This document shows, piece after piece, positions 1 through 9,902 of a DNA stretch of 64,000 bases. Origin of the DNA: Branchiostoma lanceolatum (lineage: Eukaryota > Chordata > Leptocardii > Amphioxiformes > Branchiostomatidae); assembly GCF_035083965.1 (NCBI RefSeq), contig NC_089722.1, positions 38,859,958-38,923,957 of the forward strand. Reading direction: 5' to 3'. Every line of letters begins with the position of its first letter. Position 1 is the stretch's first letter. A program made the translations under genes and the position numbers. The notes beneath the pieces were generated by a model that saw only the letters and a program-made list of their open reading frames with translations, searched no databases and had not been told where the DNA came from.

Positions 1-71
1 TGTCGTTTAAGAGCGCTTATCCAAACATATTTAAAACTCCATTGTCATTGATTTATCCTCAATATTTACAG

Positions 72-308
72 AGTAGTCATCTTCGGTCGCACTGACTGTT
101 GTCATGAACGACTCAATCCCTTCAACATCCACATCGGGGATTCCGAGGACGTCAGCGCGAACCCCAAGTGTGGGGGTGATCATCAAATCCACGAGTATCA
201 GCCGTCTGTTTCCATCTCCTGTCAGGGGATGCGGGGACGGTACGTCGGCGTTCGTCTCCCCGGATCCGGCCGAATACTGACCCTGTGCGAGGTCCAAGTA
301 TTTGAGTG
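72..308 (+). CDS. F-type lectin (fucolectin) domain, internal or penultimate coding exon (gene partial, enters from left edge)
   Basis: The plus strand read in the frame starting at base 73 gives an F-type lectin (F5/8 type C-like, FTP) domain half. It shows RTDCCHER near the start, which fits the family's fucose-contact motif R-x-D-x4-R/K, then a GDS...NPKCGG stretch, GRYVGVRLPGSGRILTLCEV and VQVF at the end. F-type lectins bind L-fucose on glycans and act as secreted recognition or agglutinating proteins. The exon opens after a good acceptor (tttacag, ending at 71). The conserved His of the HX24RXD motif would be in an upstream exon outside the window. The 3' end is uncertain: a donor at 298 (after GTC CAA) would be in phase with a possible last exon at 967, and another donor lies at 309. 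A minus-strand frame is also open here (31-339) but has no family features and is the shadow. An old gene fragment rather than an active gene is possible. Confidence 0.72.
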
Positions 309-358
309 GTACGTTTTCCCCTTCGAACTGGGATGGCAAATGAAACCCTATGGTAGCC

Positions 359-588
359 TAGCCTCTTTCGCAGACTTCCTAGAACGACGGCGTACATATT
401 TGGGGAGGGGGGTGACGCATTTCTTACACGAGGCCAAGGTTCTCTAATGCCGACAAGGGAGTGTCGCTGCCGAGAGAGTTATGTCGCATTAAAGAGCCTA
501 GGCCCGTGTAAGAAATAGAGCCCCCCTTCCCTCCTCCACACCTCCAAATATATACGCCGCCGTTCTAGGAAGTCTGCGAAGGAGGCTA
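359..588. mobile_element. MITE, TAGCCTCC...GGAGGCTA family, copy 1
   Basis: The element is 230 bp. Its terminal inverted repeats begin TAGCCTC and end GGAGGCTA, with the conserved inner part CGCAGACTTCCTAGAACG and its reverse complement. It is flanked by a 9-bp target duplication, ATGGTAGCC (350-358 and 589-597). The inner part has G-rich and C-rich runs (about 402-412 and 521-533) that are themselves partly complementary. There is no coding capacity, and an 8-9 bp duplication suggests mobilisation by a hAT-like or similar cut-and-paste transposase. It lies directly after the lectin exon. Other copies are at 2387-2609, 31000-31235 and 31489-31719, with remnants at about 14160-14219 and 24026-24083. 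Confidence 0.88.
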
Positions 589-966
589 ATGGTAGCCAAA
601 CTCGCCTGCCAAGTTATTTTCCCTATAGCCAGCGTCTATGTTCGCCGATTTTACAAATAAAAATAAATTGGACATCCTAGCACTTACAGGAAAAGATACC
701 TGCAGTAAAAGAAGTGAGTGAGTATGCTGTCACAGATAGATAGCTATAGGCATGCCCAGAAGATTGCAGAACCCTGCAGTGCTTGTGGAATTTCAGTGCT
801 GGGCACGTTTTCCCGCAAATGGGAGATACATTTTGACTCTGTAGCAACGTCGTTGTAAGCTGTTTTATCTATGCTGTTTATTTTCACAGAAATAATCAAA
901 CTATTATTTCATGTGAAAACATCATACATGGATTTATTCAAAAGTGTGTTTTTTTTCCTTCAATAG

Positions 967-1062
967 ATCGCTGAGGAAGATGGAATCGGCCTTGCTATGG
1001 AAGCTGACCCTACGAAGAAAGCTTGGAAGTTGAGCGAGATTTTAACTTCAACCATAACGTAG
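967..1062 (+). CDS. Possible terminal coding exon of the F-type lectin gene
   Basis: A pyrimidine-rich acceptor (ttttttttccttcaatag, ending at 966) is followed by an open frame of 31 codons ending in TAG at 1060-1062. The peptide is IAEEDGIGLA...TSTIT. It would join in phase 0 to a donor at 298 of the lectin exon. I do not recognise the peptide as part of the F-type lectin fold, which is complete at the end of the previous exon, so it would be a short C-terminal tail. The support is only the splice signal, phase and stop codon. It could equally be intergenic. Confidence 0.3.
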   Translation: MAEEDGIGLAMEADPTKKAWKLSEILTSTIT

Positions 1063-2309
1063 CGTTACCAGTTATCGTCATCGTGTATTACCAATTATCG
1101 TCTACTTTGGTTCATGTCCACAGGTGTATTTTTCCAAAACCAGTTCTCATGAGTAGTAAAGAACGGCATAACTATGATCCTGAACCACTAACAGTAAGTT
1201 ACCTTGAAGCGTCATGCATGACGTAATTCATATGCAATTTGACACCGCGTACATCATCATGTTTTTCTAACTTACACAGTAGCTAGTATTTTTTAAAAGT
1301 AGCTGACCTTTCTTTGGTATTCAAACTATCAATGGCGATTCGAGAGTTGAAACTCTTACTAGTTTTAGGAAGGTTTGATACAACCCAGCGACCCCCGCAC
1401 TGACGCTACATTTTCGAAAATCAAAACATCATTGCCATGCGTTTATCACGTGAACTTCACGTGCCACCTAGCGTTGTTGAAATGAACTGCCCAACATTAT
1501 GTTATTCAATCGCGTCAAGCAAGCGGCGGGACAAACATAGTGACTTTACTATCATTTGTCTGTGGACAGTTTATGTGCGCTTTTTCTGATCTATGTTCTT
1601 CAATTAAAAGAAGGCGAAAGACTGGAGTGGACGATAATGGGTAACCCTAGCACAATTCTTCATCATATGCCTCATACATGCTCTCATGGTGTTAAACAGG
1701 CAGAGAAAAACTCACAGACCATGCATTTGTCTTGTTAGAAGAGCTGATATTTCTGCCCATGCATGGATTAAACATTTGGCTCTGTCCGCGCGGTTTTAAG
1801 ATAAATGACGTTTTGAATAAATCAGACGATAAATGGTTACGCTACGTTACATATGTACTATTTTATTGTCTTCGGAGATTTATAGTTTTAAAAAAGCAGA
1901 TTGGTATGTTTTAAAAAAGAAAGAAAGAACCTATTCAGAAGAAAAATCTCGTGTGTTCAGATCTGTCAAATTAATGGAGAAATTAAAAAAAGAGAAATAT
2001 TATGGATTCAGCTTACCGTCGAATTTCTCTCTCTTTTTCATAACACGACCCAGTTAGCTTGGTGTATGGAGCTTTCTATTTACTTCTAGCTGTTCCGTTT
2101 TTTTTAAATTTCTTTCCCTATCAGTTTACCCCATTTACATCTTAGTGTTATTTTTTTCGTGAAAGAGCTGAAGACTATTATCATACTTAAGCCTTTTGAA
2201 TACTGTTTTGTGGTTAAAAGGTCTGATCTTACGAAAACGCGTACCTTGTACAATTGTTGTGCAATAAAGTTATTATTATTATCATGCTATTAGAAACCTC
2301 TGTAAATAG
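1063..2309. other. AT-rich spacer with no supported gene
   Basis: Open frames here are at most about 75 codons, AT-rich, overlapping each other, and without recognisable domains or consistent splice sites. A polyadenylation-like AATAAAG occurs near 2262 and is followed by an ATT repeat. I see no further structure in this stretch, nor in 589-966, which would be intronic if the lectin exons are joined. Confidence 0.5.
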
Positions 2310-2860
2310 TTTCGTCAGGTTGACTAGTCACTGAATCAAAGACTCTTTGTACACAATCAAGCGTTTTATTCAAGCGACGTTTCCCTCAGCCTCCTTCCCA
2401 GACTTCCTAGAACGGCGGCGTATATATTTGGAGGAGGGGGGGGGGTGACGCGATTTCTAGAAAGGCGGTTGTGCCTCGGCGACATAACTCCCTCGGCGGC
2501 AAAAGTCCCTTGCCGGCATTAGAGAACCTTGGCCCGTGTTAGAAATCGCGTCACCCCGCCTCCCCCAAATATATACGCCGCCGTCCTAGGAAGTCTACGA
2601 AGGAGGCTACGTTTCCCTGACCGTTTGTCATCCTGACAATTCTGACTGGTTCACTTTGCACTGCTGCTAAGATCTTGCTTCTTACTTTTACTTTAGGGAC
2701 CACATCTGTAAGCAGTGACACCTTTATCAGCTGCAGCGTAATGTGAACCTGTCAGAATTATCATGAGGGAGGTGACAGACGGTCACCGAAACGTCGGTTT
2801 GAAGGCATCCAGAGCATTTCGTGAGGCTTGAAACTTGAATTTAAAAAACTCCCATTTCTA
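2310..2860. mobile_element. Penelope-like / hammerhead-bearing retroelement remnant interrupted by a MITE
   Basis: A block near 2325-2385 (TCACTGAATCAAAGACTC...TTTTATTCAA) recurs at about 42709-42760 (TCACTGAATAAAAAGACTC...TTTTATTCAA), so it is a dispersed repeat. About 380 bp further on, 2763-2800 contains a GGTGAC/GTCACC stem followed by GAAACGTC, which resembles the stem II plus GAAAC-GUC part of a hammerhead ribozyme. Hammerheads of this minimal type are known in Penelope-like retroelements of metazoans. The first core strand reads TCATGAG instead of CTGATGA, so the ribozyme is degenerate. The sequence following it (CCAGAGCATTTCGTGAGGC, 2812-2830) recurs inverted at about 3320-3350. Assignment to Penelope-like elements is inference. 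Confidence 0.45.
2387..2609. mobile_element. MITE, TAGCCTCC...GGAGGCTA family, copy 2
   Basis: A 223-bp copy of the same family as 359-588, inserted into the Penelope-like remnant. The 9-bp target duplication is CGTTTCCCT (2378-2386 and 2610-2618). Both ends carry the CAGACTTCCTAGAACGGCGG-type terminal sequence, and the inner part has an 11-G run near 2440 and an internal inverted repeat around GGCATTAGAGAACCTTGG. It is non-coding. Confidence 0.88.
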
Positions 2861-2880
2861 GTCATCCCTACACATAATAA

Positions 2881-4895
2881 GTTTCGATTACACTATACCT
2901 TTACATATCGACATTAAAGGGGCAAAAATACGATGTTCTTGTGTTGTGAGAACTGATAGAAAATACAAGCCCTAATAGACTGATCCTGACTGTCCATCAC
3001 AATTAGCGGTTCGACCAATGAGAGAGTGACTTCATGCCTACCTGCCTACGTGCTCAGGCCAGAAACTGGCCCCTTGCTCTCCAGGAGGAAAATATTTGCA
3101 TCTTTATGTTTTAATTTTGCATTTCTACGTTTTGACGGAGGTGGGCGGGGCTATGGTATCGGTCTATTTACACTAGGCGCGTGAAACTAAAAATCGCCAT
3201 GCAGCTTATTTTTGTGCCGCTTTTGAGCACTTTTGATAAGAAATCCGCACGCAAATGTGGTAAACAGCGACATTAAATGTCAAATTCATAACGATTACAG
3301 CAACTAGAATATTTCCAGTTTTCAAGCCTCATAAAATGCTCTGGTGCCTTTAGCAAAACACTTAGTCGTGTCTTCTTATTCCTACAAACCTGTTTTGTCT
3401 GCTCATCTTATGATTAAGTCATTTTCCTACTGCACTGCTTTCTAATCATGAAGTGTTATAATTGTTAAATTGCGTTTTGTTTATGCATTTTCCTTGGTTG
3501 ATTCTATGTCTCGCAAACTAATTAGTCTTTGAGCATCATTTAGAGAAATAACTTTTACTCAGACGAAAGAAATGCAGGATGTTGGCACACATTCCTTCAG
3601 GTATGCACATGCTATCTCCTGTGATCACTCAAACCCATGCGATCATTTCAGTAATAAATGTAGCTACTAGTTTTATTGTTTCTTAAATTCAAGTACATAG
3701 ATATAGAACCAAGATGTCTATTTAGCGAAACGCTGGCAACGCTTGGCTTGAGCAATTGCCAAAAGCTTAGGATAGAAATAGTGGACTGGAATAGTGATTC
3801 TGAATTGAAGTAGAAGTAATGCCAGTAGAATTTCACATAAGAGCATCTGTTAGAGATAGTTTGCTCAGACTATGGAAAGGTAGGATGTCGACCAACATTA
3901 TCTTAGATATACACTCGCAGGTTTTGCAATTACTTATTATCGACCTATTCTAACCATTTTACATCACCGTTATATGTTTATCACTTTTTATGATAAAGTA
4001 TATATAGATACAGGCACACAATGTCCTTCTGGTGATAGAATCCAAATCAACTTCATTTGGTGAATTTTTGACAAGACTCGGGTTGAGTAGATTTCTAAGA
4101 TTGGGAGAGTGAACTTGAATTGTGATTTTAACATTAGAAGTAGACGCTGTGCCATTAGAAAAACAGATAATTGTTATTCTATATAATTTAAGTCGTTGGA
4201 CTCTGCATGGATCATAAAGCATGTTCGACTCTTTTAGAAAATGCGAGTATAACTTGAAAAACTTTTTTAGGCTAAAGGCACTGGCGGATAGATCAGCCGT
4301 TAGCCAGATTGATAAATGTGCAGTTGAATACACTTGACTGTGCAACAGTGATGACATTGCATTGATTCATAACCCCATGCTATTCTTTTTCAATTATCCT
4401 AACATGTTAAAAATTACTGGATTTGGCAACTCAACAGACAAATACTGATTAGGAATATCCAGATGTCAAGATCCTTGGCAGGAAAAAATATTAAAATCAG
4501 CAGCATTGAAACATGCAAGAGTGGCATATGAAGAGCAGAATTTAGACAGATCTAGTTGCCTTAAGACAATTGGCATTGTCTATCTTACAAGACGGATTCT
4601 ACTCACCACATGTCTCATAGCACGTGTATAATTCACAACCTTCAGATGATTAAGTGATGTTCATCATTGAGACCCAATTTAACATTATAGCTTTTATACG
4701 AAAAATGTAACAATAGGAAACGATAAGTTAAAGTTACACCCCAGGATCTGTACAGATAAGGAAGAACAGTTACCTGATTTTAACATATACTATGATCTTT
4801 AGATCATTTCAACACCTATATATTACTAACGCCAAGGTATTGTGTAACGCCTGCGCGTTGTAATCTACAGTTCGAATCAAAGATGTTGATCTTGT
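2881..4895. other. Spacer; inverted partner of the upstream repeat, otherwise nothing recognised
   Basis: About 3318-3352 holds the reverse complement of the repeat at 2805-2835 (GCCTCATAAAATGCTCTGG), so 2.8-3.35 kb is bounded by inverted copies of one retroelement end. The rest is AT-rich. Frames of up to 132 codons on the minus strand (about 3959-4357) have no recognisable domain and their composition matches the surrounding non-coding DNA. Confidence 0.45.
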
Positions 4896-5169
4896 GCAGT
4901 AGTAGTGGGCAACCTCAAGCCAACCGTACACACTCACGCCGTATCGTCGGAGAAGACGCTGTAGCCGCATAGTCCCTGTTTAGAACTTTATTATTTTGCC
5001 TTGGTGTGGTGTGGTGTGGTATACCATCGAGAAAACCACGTGCACACAAAGGCGAAATTAGTCTGGATCTTGAATAAAGTCTTAAACAGGGACTATGCGG
5101 CTATAGCGTCTTTTCTGAAGATACGGCGTGAGTGTGTACGGTTGGCTTGAGGTTGCCCACTACTACTGC
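4896..5169. mobile_element. Foldback element with long inverted arms and about 17-bp flanking repeats
   Basis: GCAGTAGTAGTGGGCAACC at the left end is the reverse complement of the right end. The arms stay complementary for about 90 bp with few mismatches (for example CAGGGACTATGCGGCT against AGCCGCATAGTCCCTG). The centre has a GGTGT repeat near 5000-5020. Flanking direct repeats AAAGATGTTGATCTTGT (left) and AAAGATGATGATCTTGT (right) look like a 17-bp target duplication, longer than usual for cut-and-paste elements. It is non-coding. Confidence 0.72.
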
Positions 5170-6509
5170 AAAAGATGATGATCTTGTTATCACTGAAGGT
5201 GTATGACTGACGGAATTTTCTTGACAAGAACTTGTGACATGATAAAAATGCAAACTAATATATTGTTGTTTTTGCGAGGTCTGTGAGTAACAACGAAGAA
5301 TTTTCCATTGTATTAATATCTGTCATAGAGACTGGCGATATAAACTAAATGTTCATGATTTTTTTTCTGTTTGCTTTTGTGGCATTAAATATACATTGTG
5401 ATGGATTATTATGATTCTGTAATTTTTTTCATTACGTGGATCAGGATGGTTGGATGTGTATACATTACACAAAAATATAAACACCGGGGTTATCGGGATG
5501 AACCGTTACCGTATATGTCAATTAGTCAACATTATGTGCAACCCGATGAGATATGAAAAATCAAATAGGTATTTCATTTCTATTTCATAAGTCTTTAGGG
5601 CGTTGTCTATAGTTAACTGAATAACTAATTTCCAAGTGAGCCCTTACAAAATCATAACAAATCAGGATACAAAAAAGGATAACTCAACACAAACTGACAG
5701 AATAATGCATTCACAATATTTATTTATTTCGTCACAAAGACAGGACAGGTGGAACACGCAATGTCCAGAGATCCCAGGGTGGGACCCAGCTCTTGTTGTA
5801 AGGGATTGCATTCGTCATTTCGGATGGTGACGTAATGCTGGCGGCCCCGTGCATGAAGGATCTTCAGGCGTAAACCTCAAGCGTTAAACCTAAGCACGTA
5901 AAAGAACACAACACACTGAACATAAAACAGCTGAAATTAGCCCAAGAAGCCGTAGAAACCCGTCAGCCACCAAGCCTGGAAACCATACCCTCAGTGGCTC
6001 CCCGATATCTCTACGGCGCTGGGAGTGACCCCCGCCCGCCCAGACAGCTTAGCCCGCTCGGGGTGTTGGTTTACGACCTTGGATTAAATTAGCTCGCCAC
6101 CTACATGTAGGGCGAAAGTAGGGTGGCAGCGGAAGTAGAAAGTCTGTCAGAAATGGTTCAATAAAGCAGATTGGGCACGGTAAAACACCCCTAAGCTGAC
6201 CCCTAGAGACTGGGACCAGTCTAGGTAAAACCACACCCCTAAGCCGACTCCTAGAGACTGGGACCAGGCTATCAGCCACCAGAAGGTCTGCGCAGGAGGC
6301 TACATGTCCCTGCCTCGAGCCTTTTACGTTAAACTTTGGATACTAACGTTATGAACACAAACAGTTTCTCCACATACTGCTCGAGAGCCTCTGTCCTCTG
6401 ACCAGACTGTTGCTCACTCAGAGTCTAACTCAGGGGGCTGTGGTAAAATTTCATTGGGGGAATGTTGACCCTGTAGCCGAGTAGCTAGCCTGTGTAGGCC
6501 CTGAACAAC
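5170..6509. other. Repeat-derived spacer
   Basis: No gene is supported. About 6180-6275 contains two tandem copies of a roughly 55-bp unit (CCTAGAGACTGGGACCAG is the shared core). About 5740-5910 is GC-richer than its surroundings and looks like part of a dispersed repeat, but I cannot define its ends. Confidence 0.4.
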
Positions 6510-6646
6510 ACTCTCCAAGCAGAGGTTGAATGGGCAGATCGTCACCGTTTTATCATATGCCGTCATTCAGAATGGGCTAGCGACAAAAAATGACGGCATA
6601 TGATAAAACGGTGACGATCTGCCCATTCAACCTCTGCTTGGAGAGT
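6510..6646. mobile_element. Perfect hairpin MITE (CTCCAAGCAGA ends)
   Basis: Two arms of 58 bp are perfect reverse complements, from ACTCTCCAAGCAGAGG at the left to CCTCTGCTTGGAGAGT at the right, around a loop of about 21 bp. The flanks AGGCCCTGAACAAC (6496-6509) and AGGCCCTGAAAAC (6647-6659) look like a 13-14 bp target duplication. Perfect arms imply recent origin or arm-to-arm homogenisation. The terminal CTCCAAGCAGA motif also ends elements at 27982, 32191 and, degenerately, 33203. Confidence 0.85.
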
Positions 6647-6849
6647 AGGCCCTGAAAACAGTCTGGCGTCCGGGCTAAGGTCTGTCCTCTTATCTGTTAT
6701 GCTAGAACAATGGACCACGCCTCGGTAAACATGGCACATAGGAGCGGGTAAACATTAGGGGCGGGTACGGAGTGGAGACGGCTATTGTAAGCACATAGAT
6801 CCGGGCAAAATGCCGGTAAAGCCCGGATTACCATGGTCATACTATAATA

Positions 6850-6950
6850 CAATTTCTTTGTCTTTCTTTCTTTCTTTCCGCTTTCTTTCTTTCTTTCTTC
6901 CTTCCTTTCCGCTTTTTTCTTTCCGCTTTCTTTCTTTCTCTAGCCTTTCT
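6850..6950 (+). repeat. Pyrimidine (CTTT)n microsatellite
   Basis: An imperfect TTTC/CTTT repeat with a recurring TTTCCGCTTTC interruption. The long plus-strand frame through it is a consequence of low complexity, not a gene. Confidence 0.9.
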
Positions 6951-7607
6951 TTGTTCATTTCTCTTTTTCCTTCCAATCTTATTATTTATTCGTTTGTGTT
7001 TGTTTTGCTTCTTGCATTCTGTTTTAGCTTGGGTCTCTCTCTTACTTCAACCTCGAGTTTTTTTCGTATTTTTGGTTGCTTTTCTCTTTGACTTGGTGCT
7101 TTCTTCCCTATAATCATATTGAGTAGATTAACCCTTGATTAACCAGACCCAAGTTTCACCTTTTTGGTTCACACCTCTATTAGAACTCTTTTCATCTGGT
7201 GCAAGGTGCCACACCTCTGTTTTATAACGCTATGAGAAATGCTGAAAAATTGTTTTCTAACCTGAAAATTTCTGACAAATTTTCCCAGCACATGAACTAC
7301 AAAGCAGGCAGCCGGCATGAATTGTCATCGTTCATATGGTTACAAATATTATTGTATTTCTTTTGGTGAATCAGGGATTTTTGCGGGGTCTAAATTCTAA
7401 AACAATTCCTTGTCGTTTTTAGTCTTTCGTAGACCACCAACAAGGTAAGAAAGGTAGATAAAGTTACATTTTAGCCCCTTTTTAACACCGAGTACAACTA
7501 AAACTGGTCACCATCCCAGGTGTGTCGCATCACACAATGGCACAAACAAAAAACATGGTGTGTGTATTCACTCGGGTCTACCGCATTTATCAAAGGATTA
7601 ATCCAAC

Positions 7608-7646
7608 CAAGGAGGTTATCCTTGATCCTACCAAGGAACCTCCTTG
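7608..7646. mobile_element. 39-bp palindromic micro-element (CAAGGAGGTT...AACCTCCTTG)
   Basis: The insert starts CAAGGAGGTTATCCTTG and ends AAGGAACCTCCTTG. It is flanked by ATCCAAC (7601-7607) and ATCCTAC (7647-7653), a 7-bp target duplication with one mismatch. It is one of a set of similar inserts in this window at 7913, 8098, 22461 and 26619. Confidence 0.6.
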
Positions 7647-7912
7647 ATCCTACTTCCCCTCTTCAACAGAGGAGTTAGCCAGCCATATAGTTAACATATG
7701 TGACATGTACTTGGCCTAGTTTGGGCAAAAACCTTGCAAAAACATAGCCTTCACCTGGCCTTCCTACGGGGCGTACGGATCGTAGAATTTGGAAAAAAAA
7801 CTCCTTGAAAAAAAGGAATACTTTGTCAGGACAGTCAGTACGGTAAGGTTAACATTTCGCCAAACTTCCCTGGCAAATCATTTTTCCTATTTGCCAGCGT
7901 AGTCCGTCTGGT

Positions 7913-7950
7913 CAAAGAGGTTTTATCAGGAACTTGATAAAACCTCCATG
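7913..7950. mobile_element. 38-bp palindromic micro-element
   Basis: The ends AGAGGTTTTATCA and TGATAAAACCTCC are inverted repeats around a short centre. The flanks are an exact 7-bp direct repeat, GTCTGGT (7906-7912 and 7951-7957). It has the same terminal sequence family as 7608-7646. Confidence 0.68.
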
Positions 7951-8097
7951 GTCTGGTAGAGATTAGCAAAAATAAAGGTCTACATTTATTCATTGTTCTC
8001 CAATACAAGCTGAAGTACTAGTAAGTATCCTTTTTTCGGCCAATTTTTGTCATATTTTTCATTCAACGGGAAATTCTGGTAGAGAATATACGCAAAA

Positions 8098-8126
8098 CAA
8101 AGGAGGTTTTATATAAAACCTCCTTG
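8098..8126. mobile_element. 29-bp palindromic micro-element
   Basis: AAGGAGGTTTTATATAAAACCTCCTT is a perfect palindrome, bounded by CA and G. The flanks GCAAAA and GCAAGA (8092-8097 and 8127-8132) are an imperfect 6-bp direct repeat, so the duplication evidence is weaker than for its relatives. It lies about 50 bp before the left boundary of the tandem duplication. Confidence 0.5.
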
Positions 8127-8177
8127 GCAAGAGTAGCCTGTGTGCATTGTTTCTCTCAATTAATTGAGCCTACATAC

Positions 8178-9902
8178 AATAATGCATGTTGGTCGAGGCT
8201 TCTGAAAAATAGTACAAGTTGGCCAAAATGGGTCAATATAATTGGCCAGGATGCCCAACCCTTTATACCAAGGTGATTATAAAGACCTCCTTGTTTTACA
8301 CCAACCATTTACCTTTAAGCTTTATCTCTGCTTTTTACAACCGAAAGAGTCTAGTCTATCAGTTCTCAAGACGAAAGAAAAGTTTATGCGGATTTCAATA
8401 CAGCCTCGTTTGGTTGTCAAGAGAAAAACAGGACCTTTTGACCACCGGAACTGACGCAGATCAAATTTCGCAGCAAGTGCTAAAACAACACCACAATTTA
8501 ACATACGCAAACATGAGTCGTGAAATCTGAGGAGTCGGGCAGGTGAAATGAATGAATTAATGATTGTTTTTCTTGATCTAGCGAGGATTGGATGATCCCG
8601 GTCCACTTTTTAATCATCGATTCATGTATTGATAAAACGTCGTTTTTTACATCCGTTTTGTCGACGCTATTATTGTCTTTCGGGAAACTTTGTTTTCTTC
8701 GTGATTTTTTCAGCTACACGGACACGTTTATATTGTTATCCGTGTTCGGAATGATCAACGATTGGTTATCTTTCTATAACATCCTTGGACTGTGTAATGA
8801 CAAATATTTACTGGTAGCTACCGCTATTTCAGCGTACATTTGTTTAGTTCTGATTTTGTTTCGTTAAATCAATCCTTTATAATGTCATTGGTTAAATCAT
8901 TTCTCATTTTCGTCGGACTTTCCTTTTGTGTTTTACAGAAAGGACACTCGTGTGACATCTGTCCATTTTTAACACTCTTGTTATAATCATAAAGTAGCGC
9001 TTAGAAGTTAAATACAAAGCGTGGATTTACAACTCTGCGTGTCGTCACACCTTTCTTTCACCTAGCTTTGTGGAGAAAATTTGCCTACGATTAAAACGCG
9101 ATGTGTGTTTGGAGATCCTCGGCTCACAAATACACAATATGTTTGCGGGTTCATCAATGCGATCCTCGAAGTTCAATACAGTCGGGGACAATGGAACTAC
9201 CTGGAGGTACGTTTATCTCGTTGGACACATAATGGGTGATGTAATTACCTAGTGTGTAGCATACGGGCTCGCCATTCGCGCCTCATCTATATGCATGAAG
9301 GGTCTAGACTTGACCAAACACAAAAGATGTAGCGGGTACTAATCTGTATTCAATTTTTTTCTGTCATTTTTTTTTTCAAAAGTCGATTTCCTGATCGCAA
9401 ATTAGATTGTGGCAGGTTTGAAGACAACTTCTGTGCCGGAATCGTCCCGCCATTTTCCTGCCGTCAAGCGATAGAAATGCAAAACAAACAGTCTCATTTG
9501 CATGGTGTAAAACAATAGGTGGCTCCCGTGAGGGGACGCGTCCATTCTGGTGGCAAGACAACTTCCTTCCCAGCATCCGTGTGTACACAGAAGCACGCAG
9601 ACAAGCTTCAGGAAAGGTCGGTCTGAGGACGCCTTTCTTATTCTTTTTTAACCTTTAAACTAACTTCATTTAGCGTACAGTGACACACAGGGAGAGAGGA
9701 TATCTTGAAGCATATGCCCAAGTCGAACCAACCCGGTGAGCAGCCGACGAATTGGATTATTCACCGAGATAGTAGAAGGGGCGAGACAGAACCCGACGAC
9801 AACCGGGACAGTCGAACAGCGGCCGCAGCCCTTCTCTTCTTCTGGTGTTTCCCACTTCTCGGAATCTTCTTCGTCTACGTTCTGTTCGTTCATCTCAAAG
9901 CC
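8178..9902 (+). promoter_or_regulatory. 5' flank of coiled-coil gene copy A (presumed promoter and 5' UTR)
   Basis: The stretch contains no convincing coding exon. Frames of 60-103 codons occur identically in unit B only because the DNA is identical. An octamer-like ATTTGCAT lies at 9496-9503 and is kept in copy B near 18479, followed by GC-richer sequence towards the start codon. The transcription start cannot be placed from sequence alone, and the promoter role is inferred from position only. Confidence 0.3.

Noticed and set aside
31-339. 102-codon minus-strand frame with acidic, protein-like composition
   Set aside because: It is antisense to a clear F-type lectin exon whose motifs and splice acceptor are on the plus strand.
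3959-4357. 132-codon minus-strand frame
   Set aside because: It has AT-driven composition, no domain, no splice context and no counterpart elsewhere.
6810-7091. 93-codon Phe/Ser/Leu-rich frame
   Set aside because: It is produced by the CTTT microsatellite.
8592-8867. 91-codon hydrophobic frame, repeated exactly at 17575-17850
   Set aside because: The repeat is due to identical DNA in the two units, so conservation is not evidence. There is no recognisable family and no good start context.
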